NCBI GenBank assembly: GCA_030035585.1
Contig: CM057476.1
Location: forward strand, 26,086,501-26,150,500
DNA length: 64,000 bases
From: Dugong dugon
Taxonomy: Eukaryota > Chordata > Mammalia > Sirenia > Dugongidae
Direction: 5' to 3'
In this document: piece after piece, positions 1 to 10,802 of the stretch
Position numbering within the stretch: position 1 is the first letter of the stretch
How the letters are laid out: every line of letters begins with the position of its first letter
Made by a program: the position numbers and the translations under genes
The notes under the pieces: model-generated
Told to the model about the DNA's origin: nothing
Database searches by the model: none
The model's input: the letters and a program-made list of their open reading frames with translations, nothing else

Positions 1-224
1 CCCAGGCTGGGGGTGTGCTATGACATACCCCCAGGTGGCAATGCCTGTGGGGTAGGACTGGGCGATTATTTAATGAGGGCTTGGGCTCATCACTGACAAT
101 TACAGGGTGGAGGATGAAAGGGGGTGCAAAAAGCAGTAAGCACAAAGATGTTGAGGGTCTTGGAAATGGGAGAGACCATCTGGAGAGTCCACACGGGGTC
201 CATTTGTCTAAGGGCTCATAACTA

Positions 225-707
225 GTGGGTGCTATGTGCCATGAGCCATGGCAGAGACAGTTGGGTCGGCCATTGGAGGAGACTGAATTATTGACCCCAG
301 TTTTTCACCTCTCCCTGTACCCTCACTTTTTGCTATGTGGTTTTACAGCCCCTCCCCCTGGAGGGTACACGCCTTGTCTCTTCACTTTGATCTTGACCAT
401 ATGCCTGTCTTTGGCCAGTGAAATATGGCTGGAAGCGCCAGCGTGCCAGTTCCAAGATGAGAACTTAAGAGGCCTTGCATGTTTCCACTTTTCTCTTACA
501 CATCTGCCCTCACATAGCATGCCGTCATGTGCTCCAGCTAACTTGCTGGTCCACGGAGGATGACAGACGTAAAGCAGATCCCAACCTCAGCTCCTAGCTG
601 CCTCAGCTGACTTGCAGAATGAAGCCAGATGAGAAACAAACGCTTATTGTTTTATGCAACTGAGATTAGTGACTGTTTGTTATGCAGCCATAACTGACTG
701 ATACAGT
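225..707 (+). repeat. Ancient LTR/MER-like repeat remnant
   Basis: The right end reads 'aaacgcttattgttttatgcaactgagatt ... taactgactgatacag' in form, which resembles the terminal region of an old mammalian LTR or MER family. I cannot name the family with certainty. An internal open frame of 112 codons here has no recognisable protein similarity. Bases 1-224 hold nothing I recognise. Confidence 0.35.
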
Positions 708-839
708 TAGATATGAAGTCATTCATTTTATTAAAGTTCATTCACAAATATTTCCTGAGCTAATGTTTTGGTAGGACGCAGGGTTATAACAGTTAATAAG
801 ACATCTGTGAAAATGGGCAGAGATTTCTGGTATATTAAT

Positions 840-1615
840 TCAATGACTGAACAGCTACTATGTCCCAGGCATGGTGTAAGCTGCTACAATTACAGTGGCA
901 TAAAAAGTAGGTAAGACTCCTGCACTCATGGGGCTTATAGCCCAGCAAGTAAAGCCAACAACAAAATAGAAAAATTTCCAAAAAGCCTGATGAATAAGGT
1001 GATCTCCTCCATCAAACTAGTGACTGTCCAGTGGAAAATAAAGTCAGTGGACCATTACAATGCAAAGCGGAAAGTGCTAGAATGAGTTACCTACAGGCAG
1101 CTCAGAGGAGGTGCCTGATCCTCCCCTGCAGGAGGAGACAGGAAAAAGGTGGGATGAGGGAAGTCTTCCCAGGGCAGATGATATCTGACCTGAGCACCAG
1201 AGGTTAAATAGTTTGGCAAAGAAAGAGAGGGAGGGCAGAGACGGGGTACCAGGCAGAAGACATGGCAAGAGCAGAGGGATGGAGGCAGGAAATAGCCTGG
1301 TGCCTGAGGGTCAATGAGCACTTCCATGTGTTATTGGAAAATAAAGTGGAAGAGGGAGAGGCAGGAGGTGAGAGTCTGGGAGGGACCAGACCCTGAAGGC
1401 CTTTGAGTGACAACCTGAGGCACTTGGACTTGATCTAAGGAAAGGAAATAGGGTGCTATGGGAGGCTTGGAGTGGGAGAACACAGTAACCATTTGCCATT
1501 TGAGAATTTTAGAATGGTGGAGTGGCTGGGGGGAGGCCAGATTCAGGGGGGCCAAGAGAGAAGGGATAAGACCCATGCCGGGGGAATGTGGGGATGGAAA
1601 TGGGCACGTTCTTAG
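840..1615 (+). repeat. Ancient mammal-wide repeat, family not named (copy 1)
   Basis: It begins with a 'cagctactatgtcccaggcatgg' type motif, continues through 'ctgcactcatggggcttatag', then 'ggcctttgagtgacaacctg' and 'ggtggagtggctgg'. The same ordered motifs recur at 14470, 19990, 37445, 44010, 51400, 57005 and 57985. I recognise the order as a common mammalian interspersed repeat but will not assign a name. Confidence 0.4.
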
Positions 1616-1619
1616 AATC

Positions 1620-1828
1620 ATAGAGTCAGACAATTGTGCAGCCGGAAGTATCCTTGGGCCATCAAGTTCTACCCATAACTTTTGCAAGAACTAGATCTTA
1701 GAGAGGTGGGTGACATGCCCTCAAGTGTCACAACAGGTACACATAGGACTCAGGACTGGAATCTAGATCCTCAAATTGCTCACCCTAAGCCTACTCCAAG
1801 ACCCCACTCTGTTTCCCAATCCCCACAA
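1620..1828 (-). repeat. MIR-like (MIR3-type) remnant
   Basis: It has the order 'gaagtatccttgggccatcaagttc', then 'agagaggtgggtgacatgccc', then 'tcacaaca', like the reverse strand of MIR3-type elements. A close relative lies at 43560-43755. The copy is strongly diverged. Confidence 0.4.
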
Positions 1829-1834
1829 TTAGAT

Positions 1835-1966
1835 TAATGACAATTATAATAATAACTATTATTATTATATCAATTATTATTACATATATAATAGATATAT
1901 TGTTGTCTAATAATGTATTACATCTTACATGTAATATATATTATAATAGATATATTATTATTATTA
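1835..1966. repeat. (TTA)n / AT-rich microsatellite
   Basis: A degenerate ATT/TTA/ATA repeat runs up to the 3' end of an RTE-derived copy. A second TTA tract lies at 2515-2552, after the inserted elements. The insertions may therefore have split one original AT-rich tract. Confidence 0.75.
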
Positions 1967-2328
1967 GGTTATTGTTGTTAGTTGCTGTCAAGTTGTCTCG
2001 GACTCATGGCAACCCCACATCCAACAAAATGAAACATTGCCCAGTCCTGCACCATCTTCTGGGAGCCCTGGTGGCACAGTGATTAAGCGTTTGGCTGTTA
2101 ACCAAAAGGTGGGCAGTTCGAATCCACCAGCCCCTCCTTGGAAACTGTGTGAGGCAGTTCTACTCTGTCTACAGGGTCTCTATGAGTTGGAATCGACTCA
2201 ATGGCAACAGATTTTTTTTTTCCCCTTGGCACCATCTTCATGATCGTTGGTGTGCTCAAGGTCCATTGTTTCGGCCACTGTGTATTTCGAGTGCCTTCAA
2301 ACCTAGAGGGCTCATCTTCCAGAATTAC
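1967..2328 (-). mobile_element. RTE-derived element, interrupted
   Basis: It starts with the (GTT)n tail and 'gttagttgctgtcaagttg', continues 'aaacattgcccagtcctgcaccatcttc', is cut by an AfroSINE at 2061-2228, and resumes 'atgatcgttggtgtgctc ... tcaaacctagagggctcatc'. This is the reverse strand of the RTE 3' end. The copy ends where another SINE begins at about 2329. Confidence 0.75.
2061..2228 (+). mobile_element. AfroSINE inside RTE-derived copy
   Basis: The head GGGAGCCCTGGTGGCACAGTG, a B-box-like GTTCGAATCCACC and the tail 'gagttggaatcgactcaatggcaac' followed by poly-T mark a near-complete AfroSINE. It is flanked by a perfect 11-bp TSD GCACCATCTTC (2049-2059 and 2229-2239). The insertion is therefore younger than the RTE copy it splits. 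Confidence 0.9.
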
Positions 2329-2499
2329 GTTGTTGTTGTTGTTAGTTACCATTGAGTTGACTCTGCCCAGTGGTGCAGAGTAGAACTGTACTCCACAGGG
2401 TTTTCAAGGCTGTAAAAGTCTGCAAGCAGATGACCAGGCATTTCTTCTGAGATGCCTCTTAGTAGATCGGAATCACCAACCTTTTAACCAGTAGTTGGG
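2329..2499 (-). mobile_element. AfroSINE, minus strand
   Basis: Begins with (GTT)n and 'agttaccattgagttgactc', passes through 'ccacagggttttcaaggctg' and 'gaccaggcatttcttctgag', and ends near 'accttttaaccagtag'. The 5' head is truncated or decayed. It abuts the preceding RTE-derived copy. Confidence 0.75.
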
Positions 2500-2555
2500 A
2501 CATGTATTAGACAAATAAATTATTATATTATTATTATTATATCTAATAATTTAGC

Positions 2556-2690
2556 TGCTGCTATGGGCTAGGCTCTGTGCTAAGCACATTATATGTAAAA
2601 TCTCATTGAATTCTCCCCAAAATTCTGAAAGGTCAGAACTCTCCATTTTACAGATGAGAAACCTGAGTTTCAAGGGGTGAAGCAACTTAA
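2556..2690 (-). repeat. MIR
   Basis: Reverse-strand MIR signature: 'ctctgtgctaagcacattat', then 'ccattttacagatgagaaac'. Short (TTA)n precedes it at 2515-2552. Confidence 0.7.
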
Positions 2691-2698
2691 AGTTGAGC

Positions 2699-2940
2699 CT
2701 CAGTTTCCTTTTTAGGGTTAATAGTAGCAGCTCCCTGGAGAACTGCACTGAGGGCTAAATGAAGTAAGGTGTATGAGGGCCTTAGCACAGTGCCTGGTGA
2801 TCATCATGACAATGATGAGGATGATGGAAAGAATCAGAGCTGCACCCCAAGTCTTGGCTCCACGGTGTGACTTTTGGCAAGCCACGTAACAATTTGGGCC
2901 TCAGTTTTCCCCATCTGTCAAAAGAAGACTTTAGTCTAGG
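2699..2940 (+). repeat. Two adjacent MIR fragments
   Basis: The first fragment has 'cctcagtttcctttttaggg' and 'ccttagcacagtgcctgg'. The second has 'ttttggcaagccacgtaac' and 'cctcagttttccccatctgt'. Both are on the plus strand. The order, with a 3' region preceding a second 5' core, shows two elements rather than one. Confidence 0.65.
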
Positions 2941-2941
2941 G

Positions 2942-3521
2942 CAGTGATTCTCAAAGCGCATTCCCTGACCAGCACCAACAGCATTGCCTGTGAGCTTATT
3001 GTCGTTGTTAGTGGCCATTGAGTCAACTTCAACCCACAGCGACCCCATGTACAACAGAAAGAAATGCTTTCCAATTCTGCACCATCTAGATGGTCATTGG
3101 TATACTAGAGTTCATTGTTGCAGCCGCTGTGTATGTTGAGCACCTTCCAACTTAGAGGGCTAATCTTCCAGCAGACAATATTCTGTTGTGATCCACAGGG
3201 CTTTCACTGGCTGATTTTCAGAAGTAGATCACCAAGTCTTTCTTTCTAGTCTTTCTTAGTCTGGAAGCTCTGTTGATTCCTGTCTACCATGGGTGACTCT
3301 GCTGGTATTTGAAACACCAGTGGCAGAGCTTCTAGCATCATAGCAACATGCAAGCCATCACAGTATGACCACCTGACAGACAGTGGTGAGTGCGCTTGTT
3401 AGAAATGCAAATTCTCAAGCCTTCTCCAGACTGACTTAATCTGAATCTCTGGAACCCAGCAATCTGTATTTAACTAGACTTTCTGGGTAGTCCAATGCAC
3501 ACTCAAGTTTGAGAACTACTG
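2942..3521. mobile_element. MER5A (hAT) interrupted by an RTE-derived SINE
   Basis: The left terminus is CAGTGATTCTCAAAG and the right terminus TTTGAGAACTACTG, an inverted pair typical of the nonautonomous hAT element MER5A. Flanks GTCTAGGG (2934-2941) and GTCTAGAT (3522-3529) look like a decayed 8-bp TSD, as expected for hAT. The body is split at 2998-3392. Confidence 0.8.
2998..3392 (-). mobile_element. Headless RTE-derived SINE, near full length
   Basis: Runs from a GTT-rich 3' tail and 'gttagtggccattgagtc' through 'caacttagagggctaatcttcc', 'agtctggaagctctg', 'ccatgggtgactctgctgg' to 'cctgacagacagtgg'. This is the roughly 390-bp internally deleted RTE derivative seen repeatedly in the window. 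Flanks GTGAGCTT and GTGCGCTT (2990-2997, 3393-3400) are a probable TSD with one mismatch. Confidence 0.8.
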
Positions 3522-4933
3522 GTCTAGATGAATGATTTTGTAATTTTCACCACGTAACACTTCCTTCTAACAAAATCATGAGAAGGTAAATATGTAAAGC
3601 AGATAAAAGCAGCAATGCAAGAGTTGATGCCAAAGTTGGGGGCCACAGACCTGCCCATCCTCCCCATCCTTGCCCCCCTCACAGGGAGATGCCACAGCCG
3701 CCAGCAGGGAACACAGGGGTGATGCTGAAGTTCTCTCACCCATGTCAATCCCTCCTGCTAACCAGGGCACTGACGCTGCTGCCCACCCTGGTCCTGTTGA
3801 CACATTCTGTAAAACATGGATTTGTTATGGCCTCGTGAAACCTGGTCTATCTCTCCTTCCTTTTTATTTTTTTAAATAGGTTTGAGCCTGTAATTCAGTT
3901 AATTATTTCCCAGAGCACTGCTTTGGTGGCTACAGCATAGCACAAGGCAGGGGGAACGGAGACAGGTCCTCGGAAGCCTCTTTCCAGAAAATCTAATTTC
4001 ATCATTGAGAAATCTTCTGTCTTAAGCAGCCTCTACCACAGCCATAAATTTACATATTCTATATGCCTCTGGAACAGAGTGAGCCTCCATTTGCATAATG
4101 ATGCTGGAGGGGCTCACCACTCCTCTTGAACCTGAATACAACAGGAAAGAGGAAGCAATTATTGAGCTGTAGACATTGGCTGAGAGAGAGGCCTCAGATG
4201 GATTTCGACTCCAAACCTCATTTGCCACCCAGGCTGCTCATTACTGAAGGCCTGGACCTCAGGCTGAGGGTGAATCTGAGGACTGAGGGGCTGGGTGAAT
4301 TGGTTTCATAAGGTTACTTCAGAAGCCAGGCCAAGGTTGGAGGTGGAGAGCTGCTATGGTTCCCAAATGTTGATTGTTGGAGCAACAAGGCAGGTAGGCA
4401 AGGGTTTGCTCCACCTCTTAGCTGGCTACCTACCCTGAGCTCTCAGAAATGCTTAATAAACAGAATGTGTTATTTAGCAAAGTCCCAGTTGGAAAATGAC
4501 AATGGAAATAGGAATTACCTCAGGCCACAGAGACCCCATTTAAAAATGCCCTTCTCCATACTGATGCTGGCTGAGAAGGTGGGGTCTTCCCTGTTGGCAT
4601 CTGCTGTGGGGCCTTTTTGTGGTACTTTCCTGTATTCTTGGCCTCAGGGTCTCAGGCATAGGGTCATTTGATGTTCCAGGATCCACAGGTCACTCTGCAG
4701 TTTCTGGCCCTTCCCCAGCTGTGAACTTGGCCTCTGAGTTACTCCATAACATGCCTCTCCCAAACTTAGTAGCCCAATGGAGGTAAACATCTGCTTCTTG
4801 CTTTGTGGGGCCCCATCCTGGTTTTCTTCCACATTGATGTAAAAGCCTCCTCGGTACCTGTTGCTCAAAGAATAAGACTTGAACACAGGACAATCTTCTG
4901 GTAGGAGTTTGGACCTACCCTTCCTGGCTGCTT
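3522..4933. other. No recognised feature
   Basis: Mostly single-copy-looking sequence with a short T-rich run near 3860. I see no repeat family or exon signature. Short open frames on both strands show no family resemblance. Confidence 0.4.
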
Positions 4934-5350
4934 CTGTTGTTATTAGTTGCAGTCAAGCCATCTTCAACTCCAGGGTGACCATATGTACAACAGAATGAAA
5001 CATTGCCCATTCCTGCGTCATATTAATGGTCATTGGTGTGTTTCTGTCAATTGCTGTGGCCACTGTATATTCTTAGTTCCTTCCAACCTAGGGGGCTCAT
5101 CTTCCAGCACTATATCAGACTATGTTTTATTGTGACCCATAGGGTTTCACTGGCTAATTTTCAAAAGTAGATCACTAGGCCTTTCTTCCTTGTCGGTCTT
5201 AGTCTGGAAGCTCTGCTGAAACCTGTCCACCATGGGTGATCTTGCTGATATTTGCCATACTGGTGGCATAGCTTCCAGCATCACAGCAAGCCACCACAGT
5301 ATGACACACAAGCCACCGCAGCGTGCCAAACTGACAGACTGGCGGTGGTG
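4934..5350 (-). mobile_element. Headless RTE-derived SINE
   Basis: Opens 'gttgttattagttgcagtc', then 'caacctagggggctcatcttcc', 'agtctggaagctctgctg', 'ccaccatgggtgatc', and closes 'ccaaactgacagactgg'. Flanking CTGCTT occurs on both sides, a short probable TSD. A partial internal repetition of 'agccaccrcagyrtg' near 5300 suggests a small tandem slippage at the 5' end. Confidence 0.8.
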
Positions 5351-6074
5351 ACTGCTTTTAAACCATGTTAATTCACAACACACCCCGCCAGAAATCCACC
5401 TCTTCTCTTCCACAGGTGAACACTATGGGCCTACTCGCTAGGTGATGTCAACAAAAGTGGTAGGCACACTTGATTAATTCATTACCACAAGGAAGCATCA
5501 CTATGTAAAACAGGGAGAGTTGATTGAGGATCATCAACTTTTTAGATCTGACATTTGATATTGGATCATGTGACTTTAATGTTTTCAAACAATGATCTCT
5601 TATTTCTGAGGAAGTGGAAATACATTTGAAAAGACAAGTTTTATTTCTTACCAACTTGATGTTCCAAATCGATGGAGTTCATCTTCTCACAGATGACCAA
5701 AGGCACAAAAAGTTCCCTCCACGCTAGCATGTGAACAGCAACCCAGTTATGAGAAGTTTGAAACAACAGGTTCTTTGCTGAGGAAAAAAAAAAAAAATTA
5801 TGTATCTCCATTTACTAAGAGGTGCCGTCTCCTCAAAAGACCTCAACATTCTGGTCTCAGCGCCAACTGTCTCGTTATAAGAATTTGGAGGGAACTCACT
5901 TTTTCCATAGAGACTGCATCCAACTTTGAGTTATTTCTCTAAGAAAAGGAGATTGCTCCTGATTAGCCCAGTTCAGGGATCTGAGAGCACAAAATGGTGG
6001 CTTTTCCAAAGGAAACCGTGTTGCTGAATAACTGGAACTGGTAGTTAAGAGCTACACATGGTCTTTAAACTTAG
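5351..6074. other. No recognised feature
   Basis: AT-leaning sequence with one poly-A run near 5788. Nothing resembles a known repeat, gene or regulatory array. Confidence 0.35.
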
Positions 6075-6300
6075 ATTTCAGGGTTCAAACGTGGGTGTGT
6101 CTTCAAGCCAGTTCTTAATTTCCTTAAGCCTCAGTTTCCTTGTCTGTAATACAGGAATAATAATAGTTCCTGCTTCATACTGTCTTTGAGGGAAATAGAT
6201 GAGATGACGTGTACTATTGAGTCCTTACCCCAAATCACACAGACAGTAAATGGTCCAGGCAGGATTTGAACTCAGATGCATTGGTTCAACCACCATGCTG
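6075..6300. repeat. MIR pair in opposite orientations
   Basis: 6075-6220 carries plus-strand MIR ('taagcctcagtttccttgtc', 'aataataatagttcctgc'). 6225-6300 carries the minus-strand MIR motif 'aaatcacacagacagtaaat ... gatttgaactcag'. Two MIRs therefore lie head-to-head in part. Confidence 0.6.
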
Positions 6301-6418
6301 GTATGCTGACAGCTGGTGGTTACAAAAATCTGAAGCCATACAAACTGGCTTTCTGGGCTGAACTGCCTCAGAGGGATTGGAGGGAGGATTTTAAAACAGA
6401 GATGCTCAGTAACATGAG

Positions 6419-6864
6419 TGTATGAGTTACCTAGAGCTGCCATAGTAAAAATACCACAAACTGGGTGACTTAAAGCGATAGACATATATTGTCTCACAGT
6501 TTTGGAGGCTGGAAATGAGAAGTCAAGGTGCTGGCAGGGCCATGTTCCTGCTGAAGGCTCTAGGGGAAGATCCTTCCTTGCCTCTTTCTAGCTTTTTATG
6601 GTTCCTGGCAATTTTTGGTCTTCTTTGGCTTGTAGACACCTCCATCCAGTCTCTGCCTCCCCTCACATGCCATCTTCCCTCTGTGTCTCTGGGTCTTTTC
6701 TTCTATTCTTATAAGGACACCAGTCATATTGGATCACAGCTCATCCTAATGACTTCATCTTAACTTGATCACATCTTGATCACATCAACAAAGGCCTTAT
6801 TCACAGGTACCAGGGTTAGGACTTCAATGTAACTTTTAGGGGGAATACAATTCAACCCACAACA
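6419..6864 (-). mobile_element. Solo MLT1-like LTR (MaLR), minus strand
   Basis: The 446-bp element starts TGTATGAGTTACC and ends 'ttcaacccacaaca', the reverse complement of an MLT1 LTR. Internal 'tcttataaggacaccagtc' and 'ggcctcttt' motifs match that family's order. It is flanked by a perfect 5-bp TSD ATGAG (6414-6418 and 6865-6869), as expected for ERVL-MaLR integration. Only LTR-like sequence is present, with no internal region. Confidence 0.85.
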
Positions 6865-6952
6865 ATGAGGTTCACTAAACTGGTCATCTAGTTTAGAAAA
6901 AGACACCCGTGGTTATTTCCAACCAGCCCTAGTAAAGACCCAACTTTCCTTT

Positions 6953-7481
6953 TGTCATGGATTGAATTGTGTCATCCCAAAGTATCTGTCAACTTGGCTG
7001 GGTCGTGATTCCCAGTCTTGTATGATTGTGTAGTCTGATGTGATTTCCTTATGTGTTGTAAACTTTATCACTAGGATGAGGTTATATGTGATCTCCCTAT
7101 GTGTTGTAAATTCTATCACTGTGATGAGGTTATACTGAAAAGTTTACAAGATTAGATAGTGCCTTAATCCAATCTCTTTTGAGGTATAAAAGAGAGAAGC
7201 AAGCAGAGACACATGGGAACCTCATACCACCAAGAAAGCAGTGCCGAGAGCAGAGCAAGTCCTTTGGGCCTGAGGTTCCTGCACTGAGATGCTCCCAGAC
7301 CAAGGAAAGACTGATGCTTCACAAGGACCTTCCTCCAGAGCCAACAGAGAAAGCCTTCTCCTGGAGCTGATGCCCTGAATTTGGACTTGTAGCCTATTAG
7401 GCTGTGAAAGAATAAATTTGTGTTTGTTGAGGCCATCCACTTGTGGTATTTCTGTTAGAGCAGCACTAGATGACTAAGACA
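6953..7481 (+). mobile_element. Solo MaLR-like LTR, plus strand
   Basis: Starts TGTCATGGATTGAATTG and ends 'gatgactaagaca' with a perfect 5-bp TSD CCTTT (6948-6952, 7482-7486). It contains 'ctgtcaacttggctgggtc' and, near its 3' end, 'gaaagaataaatttg', a plausible polyadenylation signal. The reverse complement of 38235-38734 has the same termini and internal motifs, so the two are one family. The length of about 529 bp suits a solo LTR. Confidence 0.85.
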
Positions 7482-7918
7482 CCTTTCATCATGTAGGTCA
7501 AGCCTTCTTTGCTTGCCATGGGATATCGGTTGTTATGGTAAAGGAAATGCTTATATAATGGCAGGAAAGATCTTGTACCAAAGAGAGGAGTCCAGCTCAT
7601 AAAGCCTCTTGTCAAGGTTAACTCCTCTGAGCTGGGCCTGAGCCGTTGCATCACTTGCCCCTCAAGTCCACGCTGCAGAATGGATCAGCCCAACCAGGTG
7701 TCATGCGAGCTGGTGACTGTGTCCCTGCATTCCTCCAGAGAAGCTGTAGCCTCTGAGAGCTGGTCCCAGGGACCGTAATAAGTGGGGCCTGTTCAAGGTA
7801 CCTACTGGCATGACAGTGCTCAGCAAGGGAAGAACATAACTTCATGGTATGAACACTTGAAAGCTCAATTAAGAACCAACAGGTGCTACTGTCATTTATT
7901 CGGCACACCACACAACAC
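7482..7918. other. No recognised feature
   Basis: I see no repeat family or coding signature between the LTR and the next SINE. Confidence 0.35.
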
Positions 7919-8123
7919 ACCAGTTGCTGTCAAGTCAGTTCTGACTCATGGTGACCCCATGTGTGTCAGAATAGAACTGCTCCATAGAGTTCTCAATGGC
8001 TGGATTTTCGTAAGGAGATAGCCAGGCCTTTCTTCCAAGGCACCTCATAATTGACTCAACTCACCAATCTTTCAGTTAGTAGCTGAGCTCTAACGAGTGC
8101 CATTTGCACCACCCAGGGACTCC
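7919..8123 (-). mobile_element. AfroSINE ('gggactccctgggtgg' subtype), minus strand
   Basis: Runs from 'ccagttgctgtcaagtcag' via 'gtgtgtcagaatagaactgc' and 'ccaggcctttcttccaagg' to the head complement 'tgcaccacccagggactcc'. It is essentially full length. This subtype recurs at 23073, 38886, 40380 and 61264. Confidence 0.85.
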
Positions 8124-8179
8124 GCTCACGTGGCAAGACCCACTAAAACTGAACACATGCCAGCACCACGCCTAGGTAT

Positions 8180-8557
8180 GTTGTTGTTAGTTGCCATCAA
8201 GTCAGCTCCTACTCCTGGCAACCCATGTACCACAGAATGAAACATTGCCTGGCCTGCACCATCTTCACAACCATTGCTGTGGTCACGGTGCATTTTCAGG
8301 AACTTCCAACCTAGGGCTTTTCTTCTAGTGCTATATTGGACAAATATTCTGGTGTGATCCGTAGGGTTTTCATTGGTTAATTTTCAAAAGTAGATTGCCA
8401 GGCCTTTTTTCCTAGTCTGTCTTAGTCTGGAAGCCCTACTGAAACCTGTCCACCATGGATGACCCTGCTAGTATTCGAAATACCAGTGGCATAGCTTCCA
8501 GCATCACAGCGACATGGAAACCACCACAGTATGACAAACTGACAGATGGGTGGTAGA
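8180..8557 (-). mobile_element. Headless RTE-derived SINE in L1M
   Basis: Begins 'gttgttgttagttgccatc' and ends 'caaactgacagatgggtgg'. A perfect 11-bp TSD CGCCTAGGTAT flanks it (8169-8179, 8558-8568), and the duplicated bases are the L1 'cctaggtat' motif. This is one of the cleanest insertions in the window. Confidence 0.9.
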
Positions 8558-8727
8558 CGCCTAGGTATACACCCAACAAAAATGACTACATCTGTGTTCC
8601 AAGAGACACGTGTAAGAATGTTCACAACAGCCCTCTTTGTAATAGCCTAAAACCAGGAACTCCCCAAATGTCCACTACAGTTAGATGGATAAATTGTGCT
8701 ATATTCCCAGAATGGTATACTATATAA

Positions 8728-8947
8728 CAGGGTTCGGCAAATGCGGCCCTCAGGGCAAGTCCGGCCACCTCCTGTTTTGTAATCAAGTGTTACTGGAACA
8801 CAGCTGTGTCCTTTTATTTACATCTTGTCTGTAGTGGCTTTTGTGCTACAATAGCAGGGTTGAGTAGTCACGGCGGAAACTGTATAGCCCACAGAGCTTA
8901 AAGTGTTTACTTTCTGGCCTTTTTCAGAACAAATTTGCCAACTCCTG
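8728..8947. mobile_element. Nonautonomous hAT element nested in L1M
   Basis: The terminal pair CAGGGTTCGGCAAA ... TTTGCCAACTCCTG brackets 220 bp containing 'gcggccctcagggc' and 'ttactggaacacagc'. Flanks CTATATAA and CTCTACAA agree at 6 of 8 positions, a decayed 8-bp hAT TSD. I recognise it as a common mammalian hAT-Charlie-type MER element but do not name it. Confidence 0.75.
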
Positions 8948-9290
8948 CTCTACAAACGTAAAAAAAAAACCAGCCTATAACATATATTGAATGAAAGGAG
9001 CCAGACACAAATGAATACCTGTTGCACAATTCCACTTATGGAAGTACAAAGACGGGCGGAACTGGCCTATGTTGTTACAAGCGAGGAGAGAGTGGTCACC
9101 CATCTGGAAGGTGAATGAATGGGACACGAAGAAGCTCATGGGCACTGGCAACTTTCTACATCTTTATCTGGGTGCTGCTTACTTGGGTGTTAGTTTTGTG
9201 AAAATTCATCAAGATGTAGACTGATGATGTGTGAGCTTTTCCATATGTGTGCTGTCCGTCGACAACAATTTTAAAATAAATAATGAAAAG

Positions 9291-10379
9291 AAACAGCGAT
9301 GTGTTATGGTGATTCCAAGTCTTTTCTCAACGTAGTGCCTGGACAGGAAGCTCACAGAACAGATTGTCAAGTTAGAAAACAGAGGACTTCAATGCTTACA
9401 CATGAGCACACATTTATTCATTCACTCTGCAAACATGGGTCACTCACAAGTGCCCGTGCTGGGAACCCGGCAGTGTATGAAACAGGCACAGCCCCTGCCT
9501 TCTCGGCCCTTCGGTTCACACTCACCCGTGCACACAAGTCTCTTGTGTGTGTATGTGCAATGGACTTCTCCCTTCAGCCATGCCCACACAGAGATATGCA
9601 CACAAGCACAAACATCTTCTAGAGTTTGCTCTTCCTCCCCTACCCACCATGCTCACTGTCTCCCCTCATTCCTCAGATACAGAGACTGGTGGATGGAGCT
9701 CGGTTTACCCAACATCGCCCAGAGGGGCTTGTGTCCTCCCAGGCATGGGCCTGTGCTGGCCAAGAATCTGTGGTTTAGTCCCCAAAGTGTGAGGGGTCAC
9801 ACTAGTTGATTTCCCTGGGTCACATCTGGCCTCTGAGACCTGGGGCCCAATAAGAAGAGACCCAGGGCTGAGGGAATGGGTGACCCTGAACGAAAGGATG
9901 CCCTCAAGTGTCCCCTGGGTTCTCTGCTGGCCTCCTGCCCTCAGGGTGGTCAGCTGCCACTCATGGAGTGGGGTCCCCAGAACAGCAGCTTCATGACCCT
10001 ATGGCCAGGGTTGTCCCACCTGTGGATAATGGTTGCAAACTCAAATGCTTTCAGGGGCCAGGCTGGTAATGTGATACAAAAAGTGGGCTGAGGGTGCATG
10101 TTGGAATCACCTATCCTTGCAAGGATGCCAGAATCACAGATCTGGGAGGCATGAGCCCAAGTCCTGCACTTTGTGAATAAAGAATCAGTGGTCCAGTGAG
10201 AGGGATGAGCTTGCCCACAGTGAGTCCATGGCAGGGCTGAATCTGCTGGACTCCTACAAGAGGCCTATCCCTCACTCCAGGAGAAAGCCCTTGTTGCTCA
10301 GAAGCCCACACTGAAAGGGGACAGCTGGTCCCCCTGCAATGGCCTCATCCCACTTAGAACAGTCAGCTCCTCACTCTGG
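9291..10379. other. Mostly unassigned; one ancient repeat patch
   Basis: 9405-9515 ('tttattcattcactctgcaa', 'gtgcccgtgctggg') looks like a scrap of the unnamed ancient family seen at 840. Around 10100-10230 there are MER5/MIR-like words such as 'ttggaatcacctatc'. The rest is unassigned. Open frames of 107-135 codons around 9300-9800 have no recognisable product. Confidence 0.35.
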
Positions 10380-10802
10380 AGAAAGTTGCTGCACCATCTC
10401 ACTCCTTCCCACCTCTCCAGCCTCATACCCTGCTACTGTCCCTAGTCTCCTTTCTGTTCCTTCAACACTCCAGGCTCATTTCCACCTCAGGGCCTTTGCA
10501 CATGCTGCTCCTTATGTCTGGAGCACTCTTCTTTCCACTTGTGTCCCAGGGGATGGCTCCTTCTTAGCATTTAGCTTTCAGCACAGATGTCACCTCCTCA
10601 GGGAAGCCTTTCAGGATCATCCAGTCTCAGCGAGACTCCCCCCTACTCTGTGTGACTTTTCTTCTCAGCCTTCACCCTTATCTGAAATGATCTCATTTAT
10701 TTATTTGTTTATAGTCTCCTCCCCCAGTACAAGGGAAACCCTGCCAGGGCAAGGATTGCCCTCTTGTTCATTGCTCTATCCCAGCACCTTGAAGAAGCTT
10801 GG

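Larger units (their letters stand above)
8124..9290 (+). mobile_element. L1M 3' end, interrupted twice
   Basis: Recognisable L1 3' motifs occur in order: 'cacgcctaggtatacaccc', 'aatgttcacaacagccctc', 'aatgtccactacag', 'ggagccagacacaaatgaat', and a terminal 'ttttaaaataaataatg'. A headless RTE SINE (8180-8557) and a hAT element (8728-8947) are inserted. It is a 5'-truncated, decayed copy with no ORF. Confidence 0.75.
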
